A DNA stretch of 35,210 nt from Methylacidiphilum caldifontis (GTDB lineage: Bacteria > Verrucomicrobiota > Verrucomicrobiia > Methylacidiphilales > CAMAQI01). Both the position numbers and the translations under genes were made by a program. The stretch covers positions 1 through 35,210 of the forward strand of contig CAMAQI010000003.1 of the NCBI GenBank assembly GCA_945860255.1, in the 5' to 3' direction. Positions within the stretch are counted from its first letter, which is position 1. Each line of letters opens with the position of its first letter. The notes beneath the pieces were generated by a model. The model was not told the origin of the DNA, did no database searches, and saw only the letters and a list, made by a program, of their open reading frames with translations. Shown here piece by piece: positions 7,771 to 17,278 of the stretch.

Positions 7771-10700
7771 GCATTTTTAAAACCAAACCAGAGTCTGCTG
7801 CCTATTTTCTAAATTTCGAAGAAGGAGGCGTTTCATGGAGCACATTTCAATCGGATAAGGCCGTGAAATGTGAATCCAAACCCAACCCCATGCTGGAAAT
7901 TTTAAGGGATGAAGGTTTAGTGGAAAACTCAGGCAGTGGTTACAAAGCTTCTTGGCAAAGCGTCTATACGATTTTACAGCATGATGATGTGAATCCTGGA
8001 GCGCTTGGAATTCCGAGTGTTAGAGATATTGCGCCGACTATAGAAAGCCTAGGCACATTAACAGACAAAGATTTTGGCATATCCATTTCTGATTGGCGAG
8101 AGATTAACGGCTCAACACTAGGAATACTCCAACCGACGGGGGCGGCATTCAAAAAAGGTGAGTGGTGGTTACTTCCTGAAGAAAGTTGGAAGCTAAGAAG
8201 TAAAATACTTGAATTTTGGAAAAGACCAGAAGAACAGAGGACGCACGAATTAAATCGGCAGAACTGGAGTCAAATCCGGCAGATGGCGCTTGCAGCAAAA
8301 GCTGAAATGACAGGCTTTCTTTATAAGTGCATCGTTATTACTCCAGATAAGCTAAAGATTGATCTAAGACGCGGAGATGCTTTAGGCACCAAAGTGATTG
8401 AAGTCATTCCGAGCTTTAACGAATGTCCTGAGAATTGGCTTGATGCGTTTGATAAACAAAACAGCGTACTCGACGAATATGTTTTACCAACTAAAGAGGG
8501 AGTTGTTCAAATTCTCTTAAAGCCAGAGGTAAAATCCGTTCTTAAACAGATAAAGCAGATGCCAGGGCGTAGAGCAGCCAGTCAACGCGCCGAGGCATTT
8601 GTCATAAATCCATTTGCCGCTCTTGGTGAGGATGCAATCAATACTATCGATATTGAAGAGTTCGAACAGGCACGAGCAGCAGCAGGGATGCAATCGGATC
8701 GTTTTTTTGCCTTTGTTGGACACGAAGAAAATTCAAGCACGCTAAAAATCGGCTTGAGGGTTTTGAGGGGAGGGGTGGTCGGAGAAGAAGAGCGTTACGA
8801 GTTTGCTAGTGACGAGCTTTTAAGCAGGTTTATTCAAAGAGCTGAAAAGAATCTGGCCGATGGAATGCAACTGATCGCTTGGGAAGATTTCGAGTTTGAG
8901 ATTTTGGGTGATACGCGCAATGAACTAGAAACAATTAAAGAAGCGCAGAAGTTAAGACAAAATGGAAAGAATATTACGAAGGAATCGGTTTTTAATTTAA
9001 CAAAATACGGCGCTAGAATAATACATATTGGAGAGCAGCCTATAATTTCTTCGCCGCATATACCAAAGCCAGAGAGTGTAAAAATAAGTATAGACATTTA
9101 TGAGTCAACCTCTAACGGTGCCGTTAATACAAGCACTGAAATAAACACTGACGATCTTAAGAATGCAATTGATAAGGCAATAGCGAACGGGGACGAGACG
9201 GTTACAACGTCATGGGGCGAAGTAATATCTATTAGCAAAGCCCAAACACTATTGGTTAAAACAAAGGGGACAGCGCCGGTTCCAACCCCACCGCCACCAC
9301 CAAAACCCATTATTCCTACGCTTGTTATTGGGCAAAACGTAAATGAATTAGAATATTTAGAGAAACGAAAAGAGCTTCTTACTGCAGATAAGAAGAAATT
9401 AGTGCTGCCTACCTCACTGCGGCCTGAGTGTAAGCTACTGGATCACCAGCTTGCGGGAGTAGCTCAAATGCAGCACCTCTATCAACTTGGGCCGCAACAC
9501 GCGCGAGGCGTCATATTGGCAGATGACATGGGTCTTGGAAAAACACTCCAAACGCTGACTTTTATTTCTAGCGTCTTTGAACTCAATAAAGATGCGTCGC
9601 CTGCTTTAATCGTAGCACCTGTATCACTGTTAGAAAACTGGCAGGATGAGATTGAGAAATTTTTTATTAAAGGATCTTTGCCATATTTAACAGCGTATGG
9701 ACAAAACTTATCCAAGTTAAGGGTTCACAAAAGTAGTATTGACGATCAATTGGTGCAGATGGGGCTAATAAAGTTTTTGAAAGATAACTGGATAGGAAGT
9801 GCGAAAATAGTCCTCACCACTTATGAAACGTTAAGGGACTTGGAGTTCTCATTTGCGGCTGAGAAGTGGTCAGTGATGGTTTGCGACGAGGCCCAAAAAA
9901 TTAAAAATCCCAATGCTCTTGTTACAAGGGCCGCGCTAAAACAAAATGTGACGTTCAAAATTGCCTGTACTGGCACGCCAGTTGAAAACAGCTTGGCCGA
10001 TTTATGGTGTCTGTTTGATTTCATCCAGTCTGGATATTTAGGAACGTTAAAAGAATTTGCAAATACCTACAGACGACCAATTGAGGCTGAGTTATCAAAA
10101 GACCAAGAAAAAATTAAAAGAGTAAATGAGCTCAGATCTAAAATTGAACCCCAAATTATCAGAAGAATGAAGCATGATGTTTGCAAGGATTTGCCAATAA
10201 AAATATTTGATAAAAAATGCAAAAACATACCCATGTCGAAATATCAAATAGATCTTTATGTGAAGGCGATAAAGTCATACGATAGAAGAGATGAAGCTGG
10301 TTTTGTTACCCAGTATGATAGCAAATTGAAATTGATTCAGTATCTTCGAGCCGTAAGCATTGATCCAAGGCCGATAGGCACGGAAATAAACTTAACCTTA
10401 AGTATTAAGGATTACTGCAAGCAGACGCCAAAAATGGGATGGCTTCTTGAAACATTGGATTCAGTTAAGAAAAAGAGTCAAAAGGCCATAGTTTTTTGTG
10501 AATTTCGTTCAATTCAAATAGTGTTAAGACACTATATTCACGAAAAATTTGGATTTTCGCCGGACATTATAAACGGCGATACTGAAACATCGACAAGCTC
10601 AGATGACAGTAGAAAAAAACGGATTGATGTTTTCCAACAAAGGCCAGGATTTGGCGTTATAGTTCTAAGTCCTATAGCAGTAGGGTTTGGAGTGAACATT

Positions 10701-11396
10701 CAGGAAGCAAATCACGTCATTCATTATACGAGGCATTGGAATCCAGCCAAAGAAGATCAAGCCACAGATAGAGCTTATCGAATTGGGCAAAAGCAAGACG
10801 TTTATGTTTACACTCCCGTGATGACAGCCGACTTCACGACTTTTGAGCAAAAGCTAGATGCTTTACTGCAATTTAAGCGGGAATTATCTAAGGACATGTT
10901 AAATGGTTGTGGCGATGTTGATCTTGGAGGATTTATTATAAAAGGAATCGCACCAAGAGGGATTGTAAATAATGAAAATGAATATTTTAATCCCGCATCA
11001 CTTCCACGAGTAAAACCATTATATTTCGAAGGATTGATTGCTGCATTGTGGAGAGCAAAAGGTTACGTTTCATATTTGACACCGCAGCATGGTGACTATG
11101 GCGTTGATGTCGTCGCTATTAATGGAAATAGGGGCGCTCTTATTCAATGCAAAACCTCAAAGAAGATAAATAATCGTGAAACATGGGATGCGATAAAGGA
11201 AGTATATACCGGAAAATCGCATTACGAACGAGTGCATAGTGGAGTAACCTTTGAGCTTTTCTGTGTGACAAATAACTATTTTAACGAAAATGCAATGCAC
11301 CACGCAAAACTTAATAATGTCACATTAATAGAGAGACAGATTTTGGAAAACGAATTAAAATTGCATCCAATTTTAGTCGATGACATACCATCATAA
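7767..11396 (+). CDS. zorD: ZorD, SNF2 ATPase with Mrr-like nuclease domain
   Basis: Effector that translocates on and degrades invading DNA in type I Zorya. Residues 1-500 form an N-terminal domain of unknown fold (autoinhibitory in known ZorD). A Pro-rich linker follows (about 503-515, PTPPPPPKP). Next is a two-lobed SNF2 motor: Walker A ADDMGLGKT with K592, DEAQ box D707-Q710, CTGTPVENSLADLW, and motif VI QATDRAYRIGQ (998-1008). Residues about 1085-1200 carry a restriction-endonuclease-like fold: E1088 in YFEGLIAALW, GDYGVDVVA with D1114, and QCK with Q1127 and K1129, an Mrr-type D...QxK active site that looks intact. The ATGA overlap with zorC supports co-translation. No clear terminator follows the stop. 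Confidence 0.93.
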   Translation: MSIFKTKPESAAYFLNFEEGGVSWSTFQSDKAVKCESKPNPMLEILRDEGLVENSGSGYKASWQSVYTILQHDDVNPGALGIPSVRDIAPTIESLGTLTDKDFGISISDWREINGSTLGILQPTGAAFKKGEWWLLPEESWKLRSKILEFWKRPEEQRTHELNRQNWSQIRQMALAAKAEMTGFLYKCIVITPDKLKIDLRRGDALGTKVIEVIPSFNECPENWLDAFDKQNSVLDEYVLPTKEGVVQILLKPEVKSVLKQIKQMPGRRAASQRAEAFVINPFAALGEDAINTIDIEEFEQARAAAGMQSDRFFAFVGHEENSSTLKIGLRVLRGGVVGEEERYEFASDELLSRFIQRAEKNLADGMQLIAWEDFEFEILGDTRNELETIKEAQKLRQNGKNITKESVFNLTKYGARIIHIGEQPIISSPHIPKPESVKISIDIYESTSNGAVNTSTEINTDDLKNAIDKAIANGDETVTTSWGEVISISKAQTLLVKTKGTAPVPTPPPPPKPIIPTLVIGQNVNELEYLEKRKELLTADKKKLVLPTSLRPECKLLDHQLAGVAQMQHLYQLGPQHARGVILADDMGLGKTLQTLTFISSVFELNKDASPALIVAPVSLLENWQDEIEKFFIKGSLPYLTAYGQNLSKLRVHKSSIDDQLVQMGLIKFLKDNWIGSAKIVLTTYETLRDLEFSFAAEKWSVMVCDEAQKIKNPNALVTRAALKQNVTFKIACTGTPVENSLADLWCLFDFIQSGYLGTLKEFANTYRRPIEAELSKDQEKIKRVNELRSKIEPQIIRRMKHDVCKDLPIKIFDKKCKNIPMSKYQIDLYVKAIKSYDRRDEAGFVTQYDSKLKLIQYLRAVSIDPRPIGTEINLTLSIKDYCKQTPKMGWLLETLDSVKKKSQKAIVFCEFRSIQIVLRHYIHEKFGFSPDIINGDTETSTSSDDSRKKRIDVFQQRPGFGVIVLSPIAVGFGVNIQEANHVIHYTRHWNPAKEDQATDRAYRIGQKQDVYVYTPVMTADFTTFEQKLDALLQFKRELSKDMLNGCGDVDLGGFIIKGIAPRGIVNNENEYFNPASLPRVKPLYFEGLIAALWRAKGYVSYLTPQHGDYGVDVVAINGNRGALIQCKTSKKINNRETWDAIKEVYTGKSHYERVHSGVTFELFCVTNNYFNENAMHHAKLNNVTLIERQILENELKLHPILVDDIPS

Positions 11397-11583
11397 TTAA
11401 ACACTGCTTTTAAATATTTTAGCATTTTAAAAATCGGCAGCTGTGGATTGGGGGGGCCGTGGATACGTGCATAATCGGGGCCTATGGAAGATCTCAAGTA
11501 AGCGTCACTGCAAGCATTTAAAGAGGTTTCGAAGTTGCTGGCTCCTTAAGTCAAAAGTCAAAATTCATAAATATTGCTCTCAT
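11397..11583. other. Intergenic stretch at the right edge of the Zorya island
   Basis: The full gap from zorD to actA is 355 bases. This left part contains an AT-rich start with loosely repeated TTTTAAA, then a G-rich stretch around 11440-11490 (a run of seven G and GGGGCC). The abrupt change from the AT-rich zor composition suggests the island boundary lies near 11430. An 81-codon frame across 11443-11688 has no ribosome site and no recognisable product, so I do not call it. The act promoter and a short leader frame occupy the right part. Confidence 0.35.
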
Positions 11584-11612
11584 TTGACAATATTATTGGC
11601 AAGTGTTATTTT
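11584..11612 (+). promoter_or_regulatory. Sigma-70-like promoter of the act operon
   Basis: TTGACA at 11584-11589 and TATTTT at 11607-11612 are separated by exactly 17 bases, and TGT directly before the second box makes an extended -10 (TGn). This is the best promoter-like pair seen in the window and points into the ACIII operon. It would give a leader of about 130 bases before actA. Confidence 0.6.
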
Positions 11613-11684
11613 GCTATTTTTTAGCGCATTTTTGTGGAAAAAAGGTTGCCATAATCGATTGGGTTGCTTAAACAAAAGGGGCTC

Positions 11685-11759
11685 ATGAGTTATTCGCAAT
11701 ATCAAATTTCGTATTCCTTCATCGGAAAAGCTTTCATCAAGGGGTTGCTCCATGGCTAA
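11685..11759 (+). CDS. Possible 24-residue leader peptide overlapping actA
   Basis: A short frame starts at ATG 11685 directly after an AAAAGGGG ribosome site (11674-11680) and ends with TAA at 11757-11759, eight bases inside actA. Its own 3' part supplies the AAGGGG site used by actA. The peptide starts MSYSQYQISYSFIGKAFIKG and has no recognisable homologue. The strong ribosome site and the overlap suggest translational coupling to the first gene of the operon, either as a leader peptide or by accident. Existence as a stable protein is doubtful. Confidence 0.35.
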   Translation: MSYSQYQISYSFIGKAFIKGLLHG

Positions 11760-12411
11760 TCTATTTCCTAAAGAATCAAATATTGTTCCAATCAAAATTA
11801 TCCTCTGTAAGGTCATCACGGTGATCGTCATTATTTTAGGGATTACTTACTATTTCACTCCAAAGTACACCCGAGTCGGTTATAAGCCTACTCAACCGGT
11901 GGCTTTTGATCACTCTCTTCACGCCGGACAACTCGGATTGGATTGTCGTTATTGTCATAGCTTTGGAACCGTAAGCTCTCATTCTAATGTTCCGACGACT
12001 CAAACCTGTATGAATTGTCACCGTCAGGTGAAATCAAACAGTCCTAAACTCGCCCCACTTCGTGAAAGCTGGGAGACCGGAAAGCCGATGAAATGGATCA
12101 AAATCCATCAAGCACCTGATTATGTCTATTTCAATCACTCCGCTCACTTAAATCGTGGAATTAGCTGCGCAAGCTGTCACGGGAAGGTCAATGAGATGGA
12201 GGTTGTTTGGCATGATAAGCCACACAGTATGGGTTGGTGTTTAGAGTGTCATCGGAATCCTGAATTTCATATTCGACCACAAGAAGAGGTCTTTAATTTA
12301 GATTGGAAAGCCGGAGACGGCAGTACCAAAGCCCAAGTTGCACAAGGCCGTGAACTTGTCAAAAAGTGGGATGTCAATCCTCCTCAAAACTGTCAAGCCT
12401 GTCACCGCTAA
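11752..12411 (+). CDS. actA: ActA, pentaheme cytochrome c subunit of alternative complex III
   Basis: First subunit of the quinol:electron-acceptor oxidoreductase ACIII, an alternative to cytochrome bc1. Residues 16-35 form a single N-terminal membrane anchor, and the rest faces the periplasm. Five CXXCH heme-binding motifs are visible, at residues 65-69, 86-90, 139-143, 163-167 and 214-218, as expected for the pentaheme ActA. Length 219 is typical. AAGGGG lies nine bases before the ATG. The gene opens a run of ten plus-strand genes with gaps of 24 bases or less, or overlaps, up to the CcoP-like cytochrome. The multiheme domain passes electrons from the iron-sulfur clusters of ActB towards ActE or external cytochromes. 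Confidence 0.93.
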   Translation: MANLFPKESNIVPIKIILCKVITVIVIILGITYYFTPKYTRVGYKPTQPVAFDHSLHAGQLGLDCRYCHSFGTVSSHSNVPTTQTCMNCHRQVKSNSPKLAPLRESWETGKPMKWIKIHQAPDYVYFNHSAHLNRGISCASCHGKVNEMEVVWHDKPHSMGWCLECHRNPEFHIRPQEEVFNLDWKAGDGSTKAQVAQGRELVKKWDVNPPQNCQACHR

Positions 12412-12435
12412 ATCAATTTAAAGAGGTTCCTGATC

Positions 12436-15400
12436 ATGAAACGCAAGTGGCAACATCCAGAAAACACACAGAACGGCAAGCAATACTGGCGCAGCTTAGA
12501 TGAGCTCGCCGGAACGCCTGCGTTTAGCAAATGGCTCCAACGCGAATTTCCCGCAGGGGCCGATGAACTCGAGCTCGATGCCGTCAGCCGCCGTAGTTTT
12601 CTCCGTCTCATGGGAGGATCGCTCGCCCTTGCCGGACTCGGAATGACCGGCTGCCGTCGTCCCGAAGGTTACATTGTCCCTTTCACCAACTCTCCAGAAT
12701 GGATGGTTCCTGGAAAAACAACGCTTTACTCAACCGCAATGCCTCGCCGTCGCGGTGCCGTTTCTTTACATGCCACGACTTATGAAGGTCGCCCGACAAA
12801 GCTAGATGGAAATCCGTTACTAAACAACGGTCTCTCGGATTCCCATGTTCAAGCAGCGATTCTTGATCTTTATGACCCAGACCGCACTCGTTCCTTTAAA
12901 AAAGGGACCAAGAAAGTTGATCTCGCTGCTTTTGCTGCTTTTATTGAAGAGGTTTCGAAAAACTACGCAGCAACTCAAGGAGAAGGACTCGCTTTCCTCA
13001 CGGAATCATCGACTTCGCCAACGCTCCAACGTCTCCGTGCCGAATTTAAATCCAAATTCCCTAAGGCGCTTATCTCAGCCTACGAAGCGATTTCGACCGA
13101 TTCAGAGCTGAAAGCGACGGAGATTGCCTTTGGTCAACGTCTTCAACTGCTTCCTCAGTTTGATAAAGCCGATGTCATCCTTTCTCTCGACTGCGATTTT
13201 TGTGCAACCGATGAAGGGGGAATTGGGGCGATTAAAGGATTTGCCTCCCGTCGTCGTGTCCGTAAATCGGGCGACACCATGAATCGTCTTTATGTCGCTG
13301 AAAGCCGAATCACCAGCACCGGAGGAATGGCCGACCATCGGCTCCGTCTCAAAGCATCACAACAGCCAGCTTTCCTCGCTTTAGTGGCGAAAGAGATGTC
13401 CGCTAACGGAGCTGGAGCTGATCTCACGACGCTTGCAAATAACGTTTCTGGATCAGTCACCTTCACAGAGGTTCAACTCCGTTGGGCGCGTGAAACTGCG
13501 ATTGATTTAATTAAGTACGGGAAGGGAATGGTCGTTGTCGGAAGTCAACAACCGGTTGCCGTTCATTTGCTGGCGATTGCAATCAATCAAGCTTTAGGGG
13601 CTTATCGCAACGAAGTGATTCGAGTCACGGCTCCTGTTCAAATTCCAGCCGCTCCTTTTTCTGAGCTCGTCACGGCAGTCAAAGCTGGATCGGTCAAAAC
13701 GCTTTTCATTATTGGTGGAAACCCGGTTTACAATACCCCGGCGGATATTGCCTGGGCTGATTTACAAAAATCAGTTGAGCAAGTGGTTCGTGTCGGTTCT
13801 TATGAAGATGAGACGACTTCCGTTAAATCGGATTGGACGATCCCTCTCGCTCATTTCCTTGAAACTTGGGGAGATGCTCGTGCGGTTGATGGAACCTACC
13901 TTGCCCTCCAGCCGATGATTCTCCCGCTTTTCGGTGCGGTTTCAGAGCTTCAAATTTTTGCCGCGCTTTTGGGTGAAAAAGAGTGTCTCATGCCCCTCCC
14001 GGTCGTTGCCCCTGCGAAAGTCGCAACTCCGACGGTCCCTGGTCAGGCGAGCAATCTTCCGATCCCTCCCGAGTTGACGGTGGTTCAAAAAACCTTTGTC
14101 GAAGTCACGAAAGCAAACAACTGGAATAAGCTCCTTCATGACGGTTTCTGGGCCGGTTCTGCTTTTGCAAATGTTGCGGTCGCTTATCGCTCCGCAGCCG
14201 TCGTCGAGTCGGTGAAGCAAAATTTCCCAAGCTATCAAGAAGGGCTTGAAGTCACATTCTTTGCTTGTCCTAAAATTGATGACGGTCGCTATGCGAACAA
14301 CGGATGGCTCCAAGAGTTGCCCGATGTTCAATCGAAGTTGACTTGGGATAACGCTGCTTACGTCAGCTATACCACCGCTCGCAAACTGGGATTAAGAATT
14401 GCAGAGATCAAACCGATCACAATTGCTTTAGACCCCGCCGAGGTCAAACGTCGCGAAGAGAATCCGACTTTGGAACTTGATGGCGATGATGCCGATGTCG
14501 TGATCATTGAGGTTGAGGGACGCTCGATCGAGATTCCGGTTTATGTGATGCCTGGTCAAGCCGATGATTCGATTGCGATTGCGCTCGGATACGGAAGATC
14601 CTTTAACGGTTATGTCGGAAACAAAGTCGGGTCAAATGCCTTTGCGATTCGAACCTCCACAAATTTATTTGTCGCTCAGAACGTTAAAATCAGTCGTGCG
14701 AACAAAGATTTTAGACTCGCGCAAACCCAACACCATTTCAGCATGGAAGGGCGTGCGATTGTTCGTGAGTTGACCTTGGAAGAGTTTAATAAGAACGCTG
14801 GCATCGTGAAGATCATGGGCATCGATGGTCACCAACCTGCAGATATGGCCTCTCTCTATGAGACTCAAATGGGTACGGGACATCGTCCGCAGCTCACCGA
14901 TCCTCATCAATGGGGAATGGTCATTGATCTAACAACCTGCGTCGGCTGTAACGCTTGCGTCGTTGCTTGTCAAAGTGAGAACAACATTCCGATCGTCGGA
15001 AAGAGTCAAGTCGGACGCGGTCGGTCGATGCATTGGATGCGAATCGATCGTTACTACTCTGAATCCCCTACCGATCCACAGATGGCGGTTCAACCGATGC
15101 TCTGTCAGCATTGCGAAAATGCGCCGTGCGAAACGGTTTGTCCAGTGAATGCAACCGTTCACAGTGAGGATGGATTAAATGTGATGGCTTATAACCGTTG
15201 TATCGGAACTCGATATTGCGCCAATAACTGTCCTTATAAAGTCCGTCGTTTTAATTTTTTCGATTACAATAAACGTAAAGTCAACAAGTCACATAAGTTG
15301 CTTGGATTTGAGGTCGGCAATCTTTACTTTGGACCGTTCGGCGAGCAAAATGATGACAAGGTGGCGGAGATGCAAAAGAATCCGAATGTCACGGTTCGTA

Positions 15401-15819
15401 TGCGCGGTGTCATGGAGAAGTGTACTTTTTGTATCCAACGCGTTGAAGAGGCGAAGATCAATGCTCTCCGACTTTCGAAAAATACGGAAAAGCAGAAAGT
15501 GGCAACCGACTCCTTTAAATCGGCCTGTCAACAAGCTTGTCCTGCAGAGGCGATTGTTTTCGGAGATATTGCAAATCCAGAAAGTGCCGTGACCAAGCTT
15601 CGTGCATTGGAGCAAAATTACGGCGTTCTTTCCTATCTTGGAACTCGGCCTCGTGTGACTTACTTGGCACGCGTTCGAAATCCAAATCCGTTACTCCCCG
15701 ATGACTATGAAAAAGTTGGGCTCAAGAGTGATTGGGATAAACAAAGTCACCTCGGCGGACATGGAGATGGCCATGGCGAGGAACACGGAGCTCATAAAAG
15801 TGAGTCCGGACACCACTAA
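12436..15819 (+). CDS. actB: ActB, molybdopterin-oxidoreductase-like iron-sulfur subunit of ACIII
   Basis: The 1127-residue fusion typical of ActB: an N-terminal half related to molybdopterin oxidoreductases (thought to be cofactor-free in ACIII) and a C-terminal ferredoxin-like half. A twin-arginine motif RRSFLRLMG (52-60) precedes a hydrophobic stretch ending at a possible lipidated cysteine, C73 (LGMTGC). Cluster cysteines appear as CVGCNACVVAC from C835, then CQHCENAPCETVCP, CIGTRYCANNCP and CTFC with CQQACP, fitting three 4Fe-4S clusters and one 3Fe-4S cluster as known for ActB. The His-rich tail (GGHGDGHGEEHGAH) is variable in the family. AAAGAGG lies about ten bases before the ATG. Starts 24 bases after actA. 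Confidence 0.95.
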   Translation: MKRKWQHPENTQNGKQYWRSLDELAGTPAFSKWLQREFPAGADELELDAVSRRSFLRLMGGSLALAGLGMTGCRRPEGYIVPFTNSPEWMVPGKTTLYSTAMPRRRGAVSLHATTYEGRPTKLDGNPLLNNGLSDSHVQAAILDLYDPDRTRSFKKGTKKVDLAAFAAFIEEVSKNYAATQGEGLAFLTESSTSPTLQRLRAEFKSKFPKALISAYEAISTDSELKATEIAFGQRLQLLPQFDKADVILSLDCDFCATDEGGIGAIKGFASRRRVRKSGDTMNRLYVAESRITSTGGMADHRLRLKASQQPAFLALVAKEMSANGAGADLTTLANNVSGSVTFTEVQLRWARETAIDLIKYGKGMVVVGSQQPVAVHLLAIAINQALGAYRNEVIRVTAPVQIPAAPFSELVTAVKAGSVKTLFIIGGNPVYNTPADIAWADLQKSVEQVVRVGSYEDETTSVKSDWTIPLAHFLETWGDARAVDGTYLALQPMILPLFGAVSELQIFAALLGEKECLMPLPVVAPAKVATPTVPGQASNLPIPPELTVVQKTFVEVTKANNWNKLLHDGFWAGSAFANVAVAYRSAAVVESVKQNFPSYQEGLEVTFFACPKIDDGRYANNGWLQELPDVQSKLTWDNAAYVSYTTARKLGLRIAEIKPITIALDPAEVKRREENPTLELDGDDADVVIIEVEGRSIEIPVYVMPGQADDSIAIALGYGRSFNGYVGNKVGSNAFAIRTSTNLFVAQNVKISRANKDFRLAQTQHHFSMEGRAIVRELTLEEFNKNAGIVKIMGIDGHQPADMASLYETQMGTGHRPQLTDPHQWGMVIDLTTCVGCNACVVACQSENNIPIVGKSQVGRGRSMHWMRIDRYYSESPTDPQMAVQPMLCQHCENAPCETVCPVNATVHSEDGLNVMAYNRCIGTRYCANNCPYKVRRFNFFDYNKRKVNKSHKLLGFEVGNLYFGPFGEQNDDKVAEMQKNPNVTVRMRGVMEKCTFCIQRVEEAKINALRLSKNTEKQKVATDSFKSACQQACPAEAIVFGDIANPESAVTKLRALEQNYGVLSYLGTRPRVTYLARVRNPNPLLPDDYEKVGLKSDWDKQSHLGGHGDGHGEEHGAHKSESGHH

Positions 15820-15838
15820 AGCACAAGGGTAAACAATT

Positions 15839-17278
15839 ATGGCGCATGGCACGACATCAGTGAACGCGAATAGCCCCGACTACATCGCCGCGGCGAAGCA
15901 GGTCGAACGTCCTCCTCTCGTAGGGAATGGTCGTGGCTTTCATTGGATCACCGAAAAAATTTGTTCAATCATCGAGGGGGATACTCCTCGTTGGTGGTGG
16001 ATCGCTTTTTTCATCACGGGAGCTATTTCACTCCTCGTTCCGATTAGTTTGATTTATCTTGTCTCCACTGGAATTGGAACTTGGGGGTTAAATCATCCCG
16101 TCGGTTGGGCTTGGGATATTACGAACTTCGTTTTTTGGATCGGTATTGGACACGCTGGAACGTTGATTTCTGCGATTCTCTTTTTAACTCGTCAAAAATG
16201 GCGTACCTCCATTAATCGTGCCGCTGAAGCGATGACTCTTTTTGCGGTGGTCTGTGCTGGTATCTTTCCGGCCTTTCACGTTGGACGGGTCTGGTTTGCC
16301 TGGTTTTTAGCTCCCGTTCCTCAAGCGAATGCGATTTGGCCGAACTTCCGAAGTCCGTTGCTCTGGGACGTTTTTGCGGTCTCGACCTACTTCACGGTTT
16401 CAGTTCTTTTCTGGTACACTGGTTTGATTCCTGATTTCGCAACCTTACGGGATCGTGAAGTCAAGGTTTGGAAAAAGAAGCTTTATCATATTCTCTCCTT
16501 CGGCTGGCGCTCCTCCAATCGTCAGTGGAAGCATTATGAAATGGCTTATCTTTGTCTCGCCGGTTTAAGCACTCCGTTGGTGCTTTCGGTTCACTCGATC
16601 GTTTCCTTTGACTTTGCGACTTCTGTCATTCCTGGTTGGCATACGACGATTTTCCCTCCTTACTTTGTGGCAGGAGCGATCTTCGGAGGATTTGCGATGG
16701 TGTTGACGGTGATGCTTCCATTCCGAGCGATTTTCGGATTAGAGGATTTGATCACGGAAAAGCATATCGACAATATGTGTAAGATCATTTTGCTGACGGG
16801 ATCGATCGTTGGTTATGCCTATTTAATGGAACTTTTCATTGCGTGGTATAGTGGAAATCCGTACGAGAAATATGCATTCTGGAATCGTGCGTTAGGACCT
16901 TATTGGTGGTCTTATTGGGGGATGATGATTTGTAACGTCCTGATTCCTCAGCTTTTCTGGGTGAACAAATTCCGTAAAAATGTAGTCGCGGTTTGGATTA
17001 TCGTTTGGGGACCGAATATCGGGATGTGGTACGAGCGTTTCGTGATCATCGTGACCTCGATTCATCGCGATTTCCTTCCCTCCTCATGGGGAATGTTTAA
17101 GCCTGAATTGAATGACATCACTCTCTTTGTCGGAACTTGTGGGTTATTTACTTGGTTGTTTTTGGTCTTTATCCGATTCCTCCCAGTGATTGCGATTGCT
17201 GAAGTGAAAGGGGTGATTCCTGAAGCGGATCCCCACTTCCATGGAAAAGAGGATCCTAAGGGAGGTCATCATGTCTAA
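15839..17278 (+). CDS. actC: ActC, NrfD-like quinol-binding membrane subunit of ACIII
   Basis: Polytopic inner-membrane protein of the NrfD/PsrC family that binds the quinol in ACIII. The 479 residues contain about ten hydrophobic helices beginning near residue 52 ([20 protein letters not shown]). Family features include [37 protein letters not shown], and [12 protein letters not shown] near the C-terminal third. The C-terminus is hydrophilic and His-rich, facing the cytoplasm or periplasm depending on helix count. AAGGG precedes the ATG. The last eight bases overlap actD, whose ribosome site (GGAGGT) lies inside actC. Confidence 0.94.
   Translation: MAHGTTSVNANSPDYIAAAKQVERPPLVGNGRGFHWITEKICSIIEGDTPRWWWIAFFITGAISLLVPISLIYLVSTGIGTWGLNHPVGWAWDITNFVFWIGIGHAGTLISAILFLTRQKWRTSINRAAEAMTLFAVVCAGIFPAFHVGRVWFAWFLAPVPQANAIWPNFRSPLLWDVFAVSTYFTVSVLFWYTGLIPDFATLRDREVKVWKKKLYHILSFGWRSSNRQWKHYEMAYLCLAGLSTPLVLSVHSIVSFDFATSVIPGWHTTIFPPYFVAGAIFGGFAMVLTVMLPFRAIFGLEDLITEKHIDNMCKIILLTGSIVGYAYLMELFIAWYSGNPYEKYAFWNRALGPYWWSYWGMMICNVLIPQLFWVNKFRKNVVAVWIIVWGPNIGMWYERFVIIVTSIHRDFLPSSWGMFKPELNDITLFVGTCGLFTWLFLVFIRFLPVIAIAEVKGVIPEADPHFHGKEDPKGGHHV

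Noticed and set aside
11443-11688. 81-codon frame with a hydrophobic segment before actA
   Set aside because: It runs through the strong act promoter, lacks a ribosome site, and starts in a G-rich low-complexity stretch.
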